From an uncultured Bacteroidales bacterium (GTDB taxonomy: Bacteria > Bacteroidota > Bacteroidia > Bacteroidales > Paludibacteraceae), in contig CACYHE010000020.1 in NCBI GenBank assembly GCA_902774185.1, forward strand, positions 1-51,709: 51,709 bases of DNA, given 5' to 3'. The translations under genes were made by a program, and so were the position numbers. Position 1 is the stretch's first letter; every line of letters begins with the position of its first letter. The notes below the pieces were generated by a model. The model was not told where the DNA came from. It was given only the letters and a program-made list of their open reading frames with translations, and ran no database searches. Of this stretch, positions 8,673-19,400 are shown in pieces.

Positions 8673-9263
8673 ATGTTCTCAGAACGTGACACCAAAGGAC
8701 CGGTATTACGGAAAGGTTCCATTGAAGTGGTATGCGGATCGATGTTCAGCGGTAAGACCGAGGAACTCATTCGCCGCATGAAACGCGCTAAGTTTGCCAA
8801 ACTGCGTGTAGAGATCTACAAACCGGCTATCGACGTACGGTACAGCGAAGAAGATGTCGTTTCGCATGACCGTAACGTCATCCAATCCACACCGGTGGAC
8901 AGCAGTCAGAATATCCTGCTGATGGTAGATGACATCGATGTGGTAGGTATCGACGAGGCGCAGTTCTTCGATATGGGTATCGTCGATGTATGCCGTCAAC
9001 TGGCAGACCGCGGTATCCGTGTCATCTGTGCAGGTCTGGATATGGACTTCAAAGGCATACCGTTCGGTCCGATGCCGGCTTTGATGGCGATCGCCGATGA
9101 TGTCTATAAGACCCATGCTATCTGCGTACATTGCGGAGACTTGGCGTGGGTAAGCCATCGTCTCGTTGCTTCCGACAAACGGGTGCTGCTCGGTGAAACC
9201 GACAGTTACGAACCGCTCTGCCGCGAATGCTATAACAAAGCCATAGCGAGTGAGGCTTGTTGA
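8673..9263 (+). CDS. tdk: Thymidine kinase (type II)
   Basis: Phosphorylates thymidine with ATP in the salvage pathway. The 196-residue protein has the P-loop GSMFSGKT (22-29), the catalytic DEAQFF (Glu95), and four zinc-binding cysteines in CVHCG and CRECY. I place the start at ATG 8673 rather than 8634, because the 13 extra residues are only a translation of the heptad repeat. The 3' end overlaps priA by 14 bases. Confidence 0.96.
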   Translation: MFSERDTKGPVLRKGSIEVVCGSMFSGKTEELIRRMKRAKFAKLRVEIYKPAIDVRYSEEDVVSHDRNVIQSTPVDSSQNILLMVDDIDVVGIDEAQFFDMGIVDVCRQLADRGIRVICAGLDMDFKGIPFGPMPALMAIADDVYKTHAICVHCGDLAWVSHRLVASDKRVLLGETDSYEPLCRECYNKAIASEAC

Positions 9264-11274
9264 TATCATATTACCTTTAGCCATCCGGGATTGTTATACC
9301 TATAGCGTCCCGGATAGTTTGTCTATGCCCGTACCGGGAACGCGTGTAGTAGTACCGCTGATGAAAAAAGAGGTACGGGGTATCGTTTTGCGGGAACATA
9401 CCGAACCCGTCGAAGAGAGCCTGCTTAGCAAGATACGCCCTATCCTGTCGGTTAGTGAGACCGCTCCGGCGGTATCGAAAGAACAACTGGCATTATGGGA
9501 ATGGATGAGTGGGTATTATCTATGTAGTTTAGGCGAAGTGATGTCCGCGGCGCTACCGAATGGTTTGGACAAGCGATTACTGAACCCGCCTAAACGGTCC
9601 CGTAATGTACTCAAACACTATACGGGTCCCATCGAACCTGCCCATACACTCTCTGCTGCGCAACAGAAAGCAGCCGATGAAATCGGGACTTTTTGGTCCG
9701 AAGGGAAGGATATCGTCCTCTTACACGGCGTCACGTCCAGCGGTAAGACAGATATCTATATCCATCTGATAGAAGCCCAACTGGCGGCAGGAAAGAATGT
9801 GTTGTACTTGGTACCGGAGATAGCCTTGACGACCCAACTGACCTCCCGTCTGCAGGCGGTGTTCGGAGACCGGTTACTCGTCTATCATAGCCGTCTCACC
9901 GATGCCGAACGGGAACAGCGGTACAAACAGATTAGTGAAGAGGGATTAGGGATTAGAGAAAACTTCGTAGTCATCGGGGCACGGAGTGCGATCTTCTTGC
10001 CGATACCGGATATTGGACTGGTCATCGTAGATGAGGAGCATGACCCCAGTTATAAGCAGGCAGAACCGGCACCGCGTTACCATGCACGCGCAGCGGCTAT
10101 CATGTTGGCGCAAACGCATCGGGCGAAAGTGCTGTTGGGTTCCGCAACTCCTTCGGTGGAATCGTACCATTTGGCACAAAAAGGAGTGTACGGACTGGTG
10201 ACCATCACGGAGCGATTCGGCGGTATGGAATTACCGCAGATACGTCTGATGGACCTCCGACGGCAGTATGAACGCAAAGAGATGTACGGTCATTTCAGTG
10301 ACCCCTTGGTAGATACCATTCGGCAGTGTCTGGCGGACCACAAACAGGTCATCCTCTTCCAGAACCGCCGAGGGTATGCACCGCAACTCCAATGTATGCA
10401 ATGCGGTCAACCGCCTCGATGCGTACAATGCGACGTGCCGATGACGATGCATAAGCAGGCGAATGAGATGAGGTGCCATTACTGCGGATACAAAGCCCCG
10501 ATACCGGCTGTATGCCCTGCCTGCGGAGGAGAACTGAAAGCCATCGGTTTGGGTACGGAACGTATCGAAGATGAGATACAGACGCTTTTTCCTCAAGCAA
10601 AGGTACTGCGGATGGACCTGGACACGACCCGAAACAAAGATGCATACCAAGATATCATCAATGCGTTCGCCAACCATGAATGCGACATCTTGGTAGGTAC
10701 CCAGATGGTGACGAAAGGTTTGCATTTCGATGACGTCCGTCTGGTGGCTGTACTGAACGCTGACCCTCTGTTTAACCAACCTGACTTCCGGGCGTACGAA
10801 CGGGCGTTCCAGTTATTGGAACAGGTGGCAGGTAGAGCGGGGCGCAAAGGCACCCAAGGAGAAGTGATGATTCAGACCTTCGACCCGACCAATGCCGTAC
10901 TGGCGATGGTGAAGCAACATGACTATAGTGCCCTGTACGAACAGCAGATCACGGAACGAAAAGCCTTCCATTATCCCCCATTTCATCGGATTATCCGGTT
11001 ACAGATGCGGGATCATAACAGCGTACGTGTCCATACGGCGACCACGCAGTTACAGCAGTACCTCACCCGTATCTTCGGTACGCGTGTGTCTGCTGTCATC
11101 ATCCCCTCTGTCGAACGGGTGCAAGCTTATACGATTAGGGAGTTGACGCTGCGTATCGAAGCGGGCGCGAACATAAAAGAGGCCAAAAGGCGGTTGAAAG
11201 AAGCCATTGACCATGTATGGGCAATAGGACAAAATAAGAACGTGAAGCTAATTATAGATGTAGATCCTATATGA
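9250..11274 (+). CDS. priA: Primosomal protein N' (replication restart helicase)
   Basis: The 674-residue superfamily 2 helicase recognises stalled forks and reloads the replisome. It has the N-terminal 3'-DNA-binding domain ([10 protein letters not shown]), Walker A GVTSSGKT (160-167), DEEH (261-264), all eight zinc-binding cysteines (382, 385, 391, 394, 409, 412, 422, 425), and helicase motifs V and VI ([23 protein letters not shown]). It is a little shorter than the E. coli protein (732). The start is GTG inside the tdk 3' end, which suggests translational coupling; the stop overlaps the next start by 4 bases. Confidence 0.96.
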   Translation: MRLVDIILPLAIRDCYTYSVPDSLSMPVPGTRVVVPLMKKEVRGIVLREHTEPVEESLLSKIRPILSVSETAPAVSKEQLALWEWMSGYYLCSLGEVMSAALPNGLDKRLLNPPKRSRNVLKHYTGPIEPAHTLSAAQQKAADEIGTFWSEGKDIVLLHGVTSSGKTDIYIHLIEAQLAAGKNVLYLVPEIALTTQLTSRLQAVFGDRLLVYHSRLTDAEREQRYKQISEEGLGIRENFVVIGARSAIFLPIPDIGLVIVDEEHDPSYKQAEPAPRYHARAAAIMLAQTHRAKVLLGSATPSVESYHLAQKGVYGLVTITERFGGMELPQIRLMDLRRQYERKEMYGHFSDPLVDTIRQCLADHKQVILFQNRRGYAPQLQCMQCGQPPRCVQCDVPMTMHKQANEMRCHYCGYKAPIPAVCPACGGELKAIGLGTERIEDEIQTLFPQAKVLRMDLDTTRNKDAYQDIINAFANHECDILVGTQMVTKGLHFDDVRLVAVLNADPLFNQPDFRAYERAFQLLEQVAGRAGRKGTQGEVMIQTFDPTNAVLAMVKQHDYSALYEQQITERKAFHYPPFHRIIRLQMRDHNSVRVHTATTQLQQYLTRIFGTRVSAVIIPSVERVQAYTIRELTLRIEAGANIKEAKRRLKEAIDHVWAIGQNKNVKLIIDVDPI

Positions 11275-12218
11275 TAGAAGAATCGAAACGCCGGGTGGCG
11301 TATATCAATGAGATGATCGAGAGCGGTCATGCCGCTCAGTTAGTAGCAGAAGGAGAGAACTACCACGCAGAGCAGCTCGCGCGTATCGCGCGATATATAT
11401 GTTCGCGCGCAGGCGTACGCGTAGTGCTGATTGCCGGACCTTCCTCCAGCGGTAAGACCAGTACGAGTCACCGCCTGTGCTTGGAACTGTTGGCACAAGG
11501 ACGTCAACCGGTTGCCTTGTCTTTGGATAACTGGTATGTGGACGGAAGCCTGACACCGCGTAAAGAGGATGGCAGCAAGGACTATGAGTCCGTCTATGCT
11601 TTGGATATCAAACAACTGGAAGAGGACCTGAAGGCACTCATTGCCGGTAAAGAGATCGCACTGCCTACTTTCAACTTCGCGGAAGAGAAACGGGAGTACC
11701 AAGGGGAGACCTTGAGGCTGGAACCCGAATCGATATTGGTGATCGAAGGTATCCATGCGCTGAATCCGATTCTGACCGAACATATCGATGCGGACTGCAA
11801 GTATAAGATCTACGCCGCTCCTATGAGTCCCGTTTCGCTGGATGGCGAACGCTGGATTCCTACCTACGTACACCGTCTGCTGCGTCGTATGAGCAGGGAT
11901 CTGCGTACACGCGGTAAGAGTCCGCAGATGACGATTGCCACATGGCCGTCCGTACGGGAAGGGGAAGAGAAATGGATTGAACCCTTCCGCAACGAAGCGG
12001 ACGCCGAGTTCGATACCTCGATGCTCTATGAACTGCCGGCAATACGCTATACGGTGGAGACGGCTCTGCAAACGGTACCGGCAGTAGCGGAAGAATACAA
12101 GGTGGCGGAACAACTGCTGTACTACCTCAGTTTCTTCGAAGGCTTGCAGGCATCCTTCATCCCTCGAACGTCCATTTTACGGGAGTTTATAGGCGGTAGT
12201 CAGTTCAATGTAGGCTAA
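11271..12218 (+). CDS. Uridine kinase / phosphoribulokinase-family nucleoside kinase
   Basis: A 315-residue P-loop kinase with GPSSSGKT at 56-63, followed by the uridine-kinase-type SLDNWYVDG substrate segment and VIEGIHALNP. In Bacteroidales this kinase is often a fusion of about 550 residues with an N-terminal TGS and threonyl-tRNA-synthetase-like domain; only the kinase half is present here, and the ATG in the priA stop (ATGA) leaves no room for more. Likely converts uridine/cytidine to the monophosphate, though the exact nucleoside is inference. Last gene of the plus-strand run. Confidence 0.85.
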   Translation: MIEESKRRVAYINEMIESGHAAQLVAEGENYHAEQLARIARYICSRAGVRVVLIAGPSSSGKTSTSHRLCLELLAQGRQPVALSLDNWYVDGSLTPRKEDGSKDYESVYALDIKQLEEDLKALIAGKEIALPTFNFAEEKREYQGETLRLEPESILVIEGIHALNPILTEHIDADCKYKIYAAPMSPVSLDGERWIPTYVHRLLRRMSRDLRTRGKSPQMTIATWPSVREGEEKWIEPFRNEADAEFDTSMLYELPAIRYTVETALQTVPAVAEEYKVAEQLLYYLSFFEGLQASFIPRTSILREFIGGSQFNVG

Positions 12219-12252
12219 ATTTGCGCTTTTTTTGAAAAAAAATGCAAAATTA

Positions 12253-12284
12253 TTTGGTCAATTCAAAAAAAAGCAGTACCTTTG
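12253..12284 (+). promoter_or_regulatory. tRNA-Pro promoter
   Basis: TTTG (12253-12256), 20 bases, TACCTTTG (12277-12284), about 65 bases before the tRNA. Confidence 0.75.
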
Positions 12285-12349
12285 CACCCGCTTTCGTGAG
12301 AATCGAGAAAATTTGCGCAAGCAAATAATCGAGGTGAGCGAAGCGAATC

Positions 12350-12425
12350 CGAGAAGTAGCGCAGTTGGTAGCGCACTACGTTCGGGACGTAGGGGTCGGG
12401 TGTTCGAGTCACCTCTTCTCGACCA
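12350..12425 (+). tRNA. tRNA-Pro (anticodon CGG)
   Basis: Full cloverleaf with perfect 7-pair acceptor CGAGAAG/CTTCTCG, D arm GCGC/GCGC, anticodon stem CTACG/CGTAG around TTCGGGA, T arm GGGTG/CACCT with TTCGAGT, discriminator A and encoded CCA (12423-12425). Confidence 0.96.
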
Positions 12426-12460
12426 AATCAAGCATTCATCATTTGATGGGTGCTTGATTT
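12425..12460 (+). terminator. Terminator-like hairpin after tRNA-Pro
   Basis: AAATCAAGCA (12425-12434) pairs with TGCTTGATTT (12451-12460), with a nested CATCA/TGATG stem. The T run is short (ATTT). It may also face the convergent DUF2130 gene. Confidence 0.65.
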
Positions 12461-12505
12461 GCATTAGTGGCTACAGCTGACTCCTAACGGCACGAACGTC
12501 ACCTT

Positions 12506-13666
12506 TTATTCCTTATCTTCGTGTTGCTGGGCTTCGTCGAACTTCGCCTTCATGGTCGGGTTGCCGTACGTGAGGCGTTTGACAGTTACCTCTTGCAGTT
12601 TCTTATCGGCAGCGTTGAGGTTGTCGCCGGACTTGATTAAGTTCTCCCGTACCTTGGTCAGATGGGCTATCGTCTTATCGATCTCATCGATGGCATCGGA
12701 GAAACGATCGTTCGCCAGCCGCACATTACGGGTGAAACCGTCTTTGAAGGCAGCCAGTTTCTCTTCGAAGTTCGTGACGTCTATCTGTTGCCGTTTGATG
12801 AGCGCCAGTTCGCGTTTGGCTTCGACGGTCTTACGGCTGGTCTGGCATAGCAGCGTGATCAGCGGAACGAAGAACTGCGGACGGATGACGTACATCTTCT
12901 CATACCGATGGGTCATATCGACGATACCGCCGTTATAGAGTTCACTCTCCGGTTCGAGCATCGAAACGAGCACGGCATACTCGCAGTTTTTCTTCTTACG
13001 GTCGGCATCCAACTTAGCCAGGAAATCTTCGTTCTTATGCTTGGTCGCCGTCTCGTCGTTCTCATTCTTCATCTCGAACATGATGGAGATATACTCCACT
13101 CCGTCCTCCGAGCTGTCCCGGAAGACGAAATCGCCTTTGGTTCCTTCCACCACCTCATTGTCTTTTTCAAAATACGCATTGGGGAAGAGGGGTCTGATGC
13201 GCGCGAACTCGGTCGCACAGTGTTGCTCCAAGGTCTCTCCTACCATCTTGGTCGATAACCGTAGTTTGAGATCTTTGTAATACGCAATCTGCTCTTGTGC
13301 GGATTTGAGTTGTGCATCCATCTGCGTACGAACGGAAGCCAGTTCCTGCTCCTTACGCATATATGCCTCCGTAGCCTGCTGACGCACTTGGGCAACCGCC
13401 AGTTGCTTGTTCTGCTCCGCTTGCTGGAGTTGTGCCTGCAGACTCTGCAGTTGGATCTGCATCTGCGCCTGTGCCGCTTTCTGTTCAGCGGCAAGACGAG
13501 CCTGCTCCGCCTGTTGCTGCGCTTGACGGTTCTGCTCTATCTCATGCAAACGATGCGCGAGTTCGGATTCAAACTCGCTATTCTTCACCTGATTGAGCAA
13601 TAAGGCATAATCCGCCTCATCGACGGAGAACGTACAACCGCATTGGGGGCATTTGAGTTCTTTCAT
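12506..13666 (-). CDS. DUF2130 protein (zinc-ribbon start, coiled coil, nuclease-like domain)
   Basis: A 386-residue protein starting MKELKCPQCGCTFSV, a zinc-ribbon-like CxxCxC motif, then a Gln/Ala-rich coiled coil (about 30-150) and a C-terminal DUF2130 region. That region contains KGDFVFRD and FEMKNENDET, which resemble the acidic/lysine core of a PD-(D/E)XK-type fold as in RmuC-like proteins; catalytic activity is inference. No established function. The start lies 12 bases downstream of the DUF4293-like stop, so it is probably the third gene of the pckA transcript. Confidence 0.8.
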   Translation of the reverse strand: MKELKCPQCGCTFSVDEADYALLLNQVKNSEFESELAHRLHEIEQNRQAQQQAEQARLAAEQKAAQAQMQIQLQSLQAQLQQAEQNKQLAVAQVRQQATEAYMRKEQELASVRTQMDAQLKSAQEQIAYYKDLKLRLSTKMVGETLEQHCATEFARIRPLFPNAYFEKDNEVVEGTKGDFVFRDSSEDGVEYISIMFEMKNENDETATKHKNEDFLAKLDADRKKKNCEYAVLVSMLEPESELYNGGIVDMTHRYEKMYVIRPQFFVPLITLLCQTSRKTVEAKRELALIKRQQIDVTNFEEKLAAFKDGFTRNVRLANDRFSDAIDEIDKTIAHLTKVRENLIKSGDNLNAADKKLQEVTVKRLTYGNPTMKAKFDEAQQHEDKE

Positions 13667-13678
13667 AGATTCGCAGAT

Positions 13679-14203
13679 TTAAGGTCGTTCATCATCCGCG
13701 TCCATGTCCAGATAATTGCCATAGGTGATCACGTTCCTGTGGGTGAGGATCATCATCTGAATCACGACGGCAGGCAGGATGGCTATCCATGTAGGAAAGA
13801 GCGTCGCATAATAATTACTGATCTCCATGGCATAATGGACGCCCACCAAGTAATAGGCAGCCGATGCACCTATCGTGAAGAAACAAGCCACGATACGTGC
13901 CTGCGTGTGGTAGAAACAGAGAAAACAGGCAATACTACCTAACAGCATCGCTATATAGCACCAATGGAGTCCTTGCACCGAGATGACATCGTTCACATGC
14001 ACCAGACCATTCTCCAACTCGGTCTGATAGACGATGAACTTATGCTGATCCATCTCGAAGCTACGCATATAGATGATACCTCTGTCCTCTTGGAAGGAGA
14101 ACAGCGGACCGATTGTCAATAATGCCGTTGCCGTAATGGCAACCGCCATGTACACCCAACGGCGATACATGGCGGTTATCCGTGAATTATCCTCTGTTGC
14201 CAT
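13679..14203 (-). CDS. DUF4293-like four-helix membrane protein
   Basis: 174 residues with four hydrophobic segments (about 14-34, 76-97, 100-124, 131-152) and a charged C-terminus. The topology and long first periplasmic loop resemble the Bacteroidota-specific DUF4293 family, whose function is unknown; assignment rests on layout more than on a diagnostic motif. It starts 20 bases after pckA on the same strand and ends 12 bases before DUF2130. Confidence 0.6.
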   Translation of the reverse strand: MATEDNSRITAMYRRWVYMAVAITATALLTIGPLFSFQEDRGIIYMRSFEMDQHKFIVYQTELENGLVHVNDVISVQGLHWCYIAMLLGSIACFLCFYHTQARIVACFFTIGASAAYYLVGVHYAMEISNYYATLFPTWIAILPAVVIQMMILTHRNVITYGNYLDMDADDERP

Positions 14204-14223
14204 GACTGTGAGGAAAAGGCTGA

Positions 14224-15828
14224 TTAGAGTTGAGGACCTGCAGCAACGAGGGCCTTACCTGCTTCGTTCGACGTGTATTTGTCGAAGTTCTTGATGAAGC
14301 GGGCAGCGAGGTCTTTTGCTTTCTCTTCCCACTGAGCAGCGTCAGCGTAGGTGTCACGCGGATCCAAAATAGCAGGATCAACACCCGGCAGAGCAGTCGG
14401 TACTTCGAAGTTGAAGTACGGGATCTTCTTGGTCGGAGCGTTCAGGATGTCGCCACCGAGGATAGCATCAATGATACCACGGGTGTCGCGGATCGAGATA
14501 CGCTTGCCCGTACCGTTCCAACCGGTGTTAACGAGGTAAGCCTTCGCACCGGATTTCTCCATCTTCTTAACAAGCTCCTCTGCATATTTGGTCGGATGCA
14601 ACTCCAAGAATGCCTGACCGAAGCAAGCGGAGAAGGTCGGAGTCGGCTCGGTGATACCGCGCTCTGTACCTGCCAACTTAGCCGTGAAACCGCTCAGGAA
14701 GTAGTACTTGGTCTGCTCCGGAGTCAGGATCGATACAGGAGGCAGTACGCCGAAAGCGTCAGCGCTCAGGAAGATTACGTTCTTAGCTGCCGGACCTGCA
14801 GAGATCGGGCGAACGATCTTCTCGATATGGTTGATCGGATAGCTTACACGGGTGTTCTCGGTTACGCTCTTGTCCGCGAAATCAATCTTGCCGTTCTCGT
14901 CAACAGTTACGTTCTCGAGGAGGGCGTTACGACGGATAGCAGCGTAGATGTCCGGCTCGCTCTCTTTGTCCAGGTTGATAACCTTTGCGTAGCAACCGCC
15001 CTCGAAGTTGAACACACCTTGGTCGTCCCATCCATGCTCGTCGTCACCGATAAGCAGACGTTTCGGGTCGGTGGACAGAGTGGTCTTACCGGTACCGGAC
15101 AGACCGAAGAAGATAGCGGTGTTCTTGCCTTCCATGTCGGTGTTAGCCGAGCAGTGCATCGAAGCGATACCCTTCAGCGGCAGGTAGTAGTTCATCATGG
15201 AGAACATACCTTTCTTCATCTCACCGCCATACCAGGTGTTGAGAATAACCTGCTCACGGCTCGTGGTGTTGAAGGCAACGCAAGTCTCGCTGTTCAGACC
15301 CAACTCTTTGTAGTTCTCAACCTTAGCCAACGATGCGTTGTAGATCACGAAGTCCGGCTCGAAGTTAGCCAACTCCTCTTCGCTCGGCTGGATGAACATG
15401 TTCTTCACAAAGTGTGCCTGCCATGCTACCTCCACGATGAAACGAACCGCCATGCGGGTGTCTTTGTTTGCACCGCAGAATGCGTCAACAACGTACAGGT
15501 TCTTGCCGCTCAGCTCTTTGATAGCGAGCTCTTTTACTTTTGCCCAAACGTCCTCTGACATCGGGTGGTTGTCGTTCTTATAACCCTCGGTGGTCCACCA
15601 AACGGTGTCCTTCGAGTTCTGGTCCATCACGATGTATTTGTCCTTCGGCGAACGGCCGGTGTAGATACCGGTCATCACATTTACTGCGTTGAGCTCGGTG
15701 TTCTGACCTTTTGCATAACCGGTCAACTCCGGCTTGGTCTCCTCTGCGAACAGATACTCGTACGACGGGTTGTGTGCGATAACGGTCGCACCCTTGATAC
15801 CATACTTGGTAAGATCTAACTCTTTCAT
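14224..15828 (-). CDS. pckA: Phosphoenolpyruvate carboxykinase (ATP)
   Basis: Interconverts oxaloacetate and PEP with ATP/ADP; in anaerobic Bacteroidales it commonly runs in the carboxylating direction towards succinate. The 534-residue protein has GRSPKDK (58-64), the kinase P-loop GLSGTGKT (242-249), the metal-binding GDDEHGWDD (261-269) and [18 protein letters not shown]. Length is typical. It heads a minus-strand unit with the DUF4293-like and DUF2130 genes and has a long repeat-filled 5' leader. Confidence 0.97.
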   Translation of the reverse strand: MKELDLTKYGIKGATVIAHNPSYEYLFAEETKPELTGYAKGQNTELNAVNVMTGIYTGRSPKDKYIVMDQNSKDTVWWTTEGYKNDNHPMSEDVWAKVKELAIKELSGKNLYVVDAFCGANKDTRMAVRFIVEVAWQAHFVKNMFIQPSEEELANFEPDFVIYNASLAKVENYKELGLNSETCVAFNTTSREQVILNTWYGGEMKKGMFSMMNYYLPLKGIASMHCSANTDMEGKNTAIFFGLSGTGKTTLSTDPKRLLIGDDEHGWDDQGVFNFEGGCYAKVINLDKESEPDIYAAIRRNALLENVTVDENGKIDFADKSVTENTRVSYPINHIEKIVRPISAGPAAKNVIFLSADAFGVLPPVSILTPEQTKYYFLSGFTAKLAGTERGITEPTPTFSACFGQAFLELHPTKYAEELVKKMEKSGAKAYLVNTGWNGTGKRISIRDTRGIIDAILGGDILNAPTKKIPYFNFEVPTALPGVDPAILDPRDTYADAAQWEEKAKDLAARFIKNFDKYTSNEAGKALVAAGPQL

Positions 15829-15837
15829 AATGCTATA

Positions 15838-15943
15838 TTGTTTGATTTTGTTTGACGTTGTTTGATATCGTTTGACAGGTTTGATTTTGTTTGACGTTGT
15901 TTGATTTTGTTTGACGTTGTTTGATATCGTTTGACAGGTTTGT
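15838..15943 (-). repeat. 10-base-periodic repeat in the pckA leader
   Basis: About ten TTTGA cores at 10-base steps (GTTTGATTTT, GTTTGACGTT, GTTTGATATC, GTTTGACAGG on the plus strand), with the longer block ending GACAGG occurring twice. It fills nearly all of the 5' leader between the pckA promoter and ATG. Confidence 0.85.
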
Positions 15944-15957
15944 TTTTAAACCGGCTG

Positions 15958-15989
15958 CAAAATTACAAAAAAATAATGACATACACAAG
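15958..15989 (-). promoter_or_regulatory. pckA promoter
   Basis: CTTG (15986-15989), 20 bases, TAATTTTG (15958-15965) on the minus strand. The -33 element lies inside the terminator hairpin of the upstream operon. Confidence 0.7.
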
Positions 15990-15997
15990 AGTGTATG
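15980..15997 (-). terminator. Terminator of the giant surface-protein operon
   Basis: CATACAC (15980-15986) and GTGTATG (15991-15997) with a 4-base loop. T-rich tracts follow on both strands, so it may act in both directions. Confidence 0.65.
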
Positions 15998-16014
15998 CCA
16001 TTTTTTGTAAAAAT

Positions 16015-16416
16015 TTATACATTTTTAACTGCATTTCGCCTTTTTCGATACATTCGGAAGAGGAATAAGGCGGCGAAGAGCAGTAAGACAAGGGGTTCGC
16101 CGACAGGGGTATTCACCTGTCCTAATTCGTCGTCATCGGGTTCATCATCCCAGGAACCGGTTCGACGTGGTCCAATCGGCGCGTAGGTAGGCGAACTGAG
16201 TCCGGGTTGATAGACCGTTGTATGCATCGTCGGTGTGTATGACGAAGTGGAACGGAACTGGTAATTGAGTTGCCTATCCGAACTAAAGGTAGGCGTCGCG
16301 CTCCAGGACGCAGGCAGCTTGGCTTGCTGGTACGCCAAAGCGGGGGAACCTATCGCTCCCAACATAACTAACCATAAGGTTATCAGCCATTTACATATGC
16401 AACAACTTTTCTGCAT
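16015..16416 (-). CDS. Small secreted protein with C-terminal membrane anchor
   Basis: 133 residues, unrecognised. An N-terminal hydrophobic signal (ITLWLVMLGAIGSPALA) is followed by a Ser/Thr/Pro/Tyr-rich middle, an acidic stretch DDEPDDDELGQ, then PVGEPLVLLLFAALFLFRM and a basic YRKRRNAVKNV end. This tripartite end (PxG motif, hydrophobic helix, basic tail) resembles sorting or anchor signals such as exosortase/PEP-CTERM-type tails, but I cannot name the system. Its ATG lies 3 bases after the stop of the giant gene, so the two are translated together. Confidence 0.75.
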   Translation of the reverse strand: MQKSCCICKWLITLWLVMLGAIGSPALAYQQAKLPASWSATPTFSSDRQLNYQFRSTSSYTPTMHTTVYQPGLSSPTYAPIGPRRTGSWDDEPDDDELGQVNTPVGEPLVLLLFAALFLFRMYRKRRNAVKNV

Positions 16417-16418
16417 TC

Positions 16419-19400
16419 TTACTTCACTCTTTGTCCAAACATCGTATAAACATGGCCATTACGGATGATCAGCACTTGGTCATTCCAAATAATCTTAACC
16501 GCCTGTTCGTCATCTATCGGATAGTACTCCAGCTCAGTCGTGATCGGTTCGTCCGGATCGTTCGGTCTATAACCCGGACGGCGGATATAGTAACGCCGTT
16601 CGTGGCTATGAGTCGGTGTTTCAATCGTCAGGTAGATACCATCCACAATCAGTCGCTCCGTATCGGTCTGCTCATCATACAGAACCAGTTGTCCGTCGAT
16701 ATGATTAACACCTGTGAACCACAGGTAAGTCACCGGATCATACGGCATATCACTGATATAGAAGGATATCGGGATATTGATCACTTCGTCCCGAAGGTCG
16801 ATACTCAATCCGTAAGTTCCTTCCGACGCGTACAGGTTAAACGGCGTAGCCGGTGCGTTGGTATTGGAGTAGTTATCGATATTGATGGTCGTCAAGATCG
16901 CATCTTCTCCTTCGCGTATGGTGTTATGGTATCCTTGTCCGATCAGCAGACGGGAAGTGCACCGCGGTGAGCAGGGGTTCTTGGCGGTAACGGTCATGAT
17001 ACCTCGCGTCAACCCCGAAGCACTGACGCGACGCGGAGCGGAAGCAGGTCGGCTGACAGGGCTTGTTACCACACGGCTCGTATTGAGTCTCAAGGTGAGC
17101 GAAGTAGCTGCGTCTTTCTTGAGCACGATCGCACGCATTGGTGGCAGATAGCGTAGCGGATTGGTGATGACGTTATCCGTAGCCTCTGCTGCCGCTCGGC
17201 TTACCGATGTATACAAACTCGCACCCGATGGACGCTCATCCATGAAATCAAATCGTCTCCTCAGGCTGTTATCATCGATGAAGCCCCAGATATCGATATA
17301 AGCCATGGTCGGGTTTCCAAAGACAAATACGGTGTCGCTGATAGGATTGCCTTGCTCGTCATTACCGTTTGTCAAGGTATATTCCGCATACGCTCCGTCC
17401 GGATAGAAAGCCAATTTACCGGCTTCACCGTTGCCCACTTCAACGGAGTTACGGAAAGTCTGCAGGTTCGGCTCATAAAGGTCATACAATTTCTCGCCGT
17501 ACGTACCATAATAATAGTATATGTTATCCTCTTTGGGCAGACGAACAACGGCATCCTTCTCGGATTTGGTACGGGAATAGATGGCGAGACCTTGTCCTTC
17601 TTTGAGCGGAAGTTTCAGGGCATTCGTCACTTTGGACCAGTCGGCAGAAGCGGTGCGAGTAGAGTCAGGGCCGGATTGATTGATTTTCTTGGTCTCGGTG
17701 TTATAGACGGAGAGCCAGAAGGAGGCATTGCCGGTTTTGTACGAACGCCCTGCAGCATCGAACTCACCTACTTCCCACAGCGAAGTCGTTCCGTTGTTAT
17801 CCGCGTCTGCCATGAACAGGTCACCGCTAATCATACCCTTCACCGGTGCCGTACGGAACGCCCATTTCTTATTCGGCAGTTTCATATCGACTACCACATC
17901 GGAGTAGTTCATATACTGCTGGTTTCCGATTGCAGCATCCGGCAGAAAGCGGATGGTGTTGCATTGGTTATACTGGAAGCCCACCTGTTTCACGGAATCG
18001 TAGGTAGCCGGTTCGGTCAAGTTAGGCAGTTCCGGATAAGGCCTGCCGTCTGTCATGGCAGGGATGATGATCGATGTAGTGGATAGCGGTGCGAAGCGGG
18101 CCGTGGCATGCATAGGCCGGTTGTATTGGTCAATACCCATCCAGTTGCCGTGTTTGTTCCATTGTGAACCGATCGAGTCTTGCGGATCCCAACGCAGGTA
18201 ATCCGGTACGACAGCAAGAGTGAACGGCACGGTTCCTACCTTACAACCTCCGTCTAAGGTATCCTTGCCGAGGATCGTCTGCAAATCAATAGCAAATGTA
18301 TAGTTATAGCCTTGCTTCATCGTATAGTTGTTGCTACTTGCGGGCCGCAGGGTGATATAGTGTCCCTTCAAGTAGTACTCCGTTTGCGGATAGTCCAAAT
18401 CGGGTACCAAGTCCAGCTTATGGAATCCTTCTTGGAAATCAGGATCATCGGTCGAACTGAGCTTGACGGAAGCGATTCCAATTCTTTCCATGATCGAGTC
18501 CACCTTGAGCGTGAACTCGTTGTTGGCACTCATCCTATCGGCCAGTACTACTACCGGCAGTTCCATCTCGCTCGAGTCGCGGTTCAGTCCGCCTACGATG
18601 AGGGGTATGGCGGAGCTTGACTGTGGTTTGAGCTTGATCAGCATCGGCATCGGACAAACGTCCACGCTCGAGTGCTGCTTCGTATCGGTACCCGTACCCA
18701 ATATCGGGAAGATGACATACTGCACCGAATCGCCTGCATAGACGCTGGCAGTTATGATCGGCTTGTAGAGCGTCAGGAAACCTTTGTCCACAAGGTCGGC
18801 AAGGATATCATACGGATGAGCCGTGGTATCCAATGTCACACTCTGGGCTTCTTTGATACGCTGCATCTCATTACGGCTGACGGCGGCCAGGTTCGGTGCG
18901 AACTGGTTCTTATTCTCTGTGCCCGGAGGATAGCAACGCAGGATGTCTTTCACTACCTTCACGATGTCGCTGTACTTATAGCCGTAGCGCGCCTTAGGCG
19001 AACCGGTCATATCGGCTGTGTCGCCATATAGCAACCAGTCGTTAACGCAGGTTCCATTGAGGCTGATTGGCGCGACACTATCCAGATAGAGCGAACCCTT
19101 CACGCGCAAACCGATATCATAGGTCGAGTTGGCGCATAGGTCGGTCGACTCGTTCGCGGGTTGCTCCTCACCGTTGAGTTCGAGCACCATTTGGTTGCTT
19201 ACCTGCAGGTGGTGGGTCATACCGCACAGACTGCTGAGCATGTCTTTATAGTTGCCCGACATATGTACGGTAAAGGTATCGATGGCATTCACAAAAGCGT
19301 TATGTACCACGTACTTGACAGGGCGTATATCTCCCTCCAATATTTCGTAAATATAGCCTTCTTTAAATACGCCGCGCGAGACCTCGAATGTATCAATCAG

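Noticed and set aside
15838-15943. CRISPR array at the TTTGA repeats
   Set aside because: Period is only 10 bases, there are no spacers of 30 or more bases, and no cas genes.
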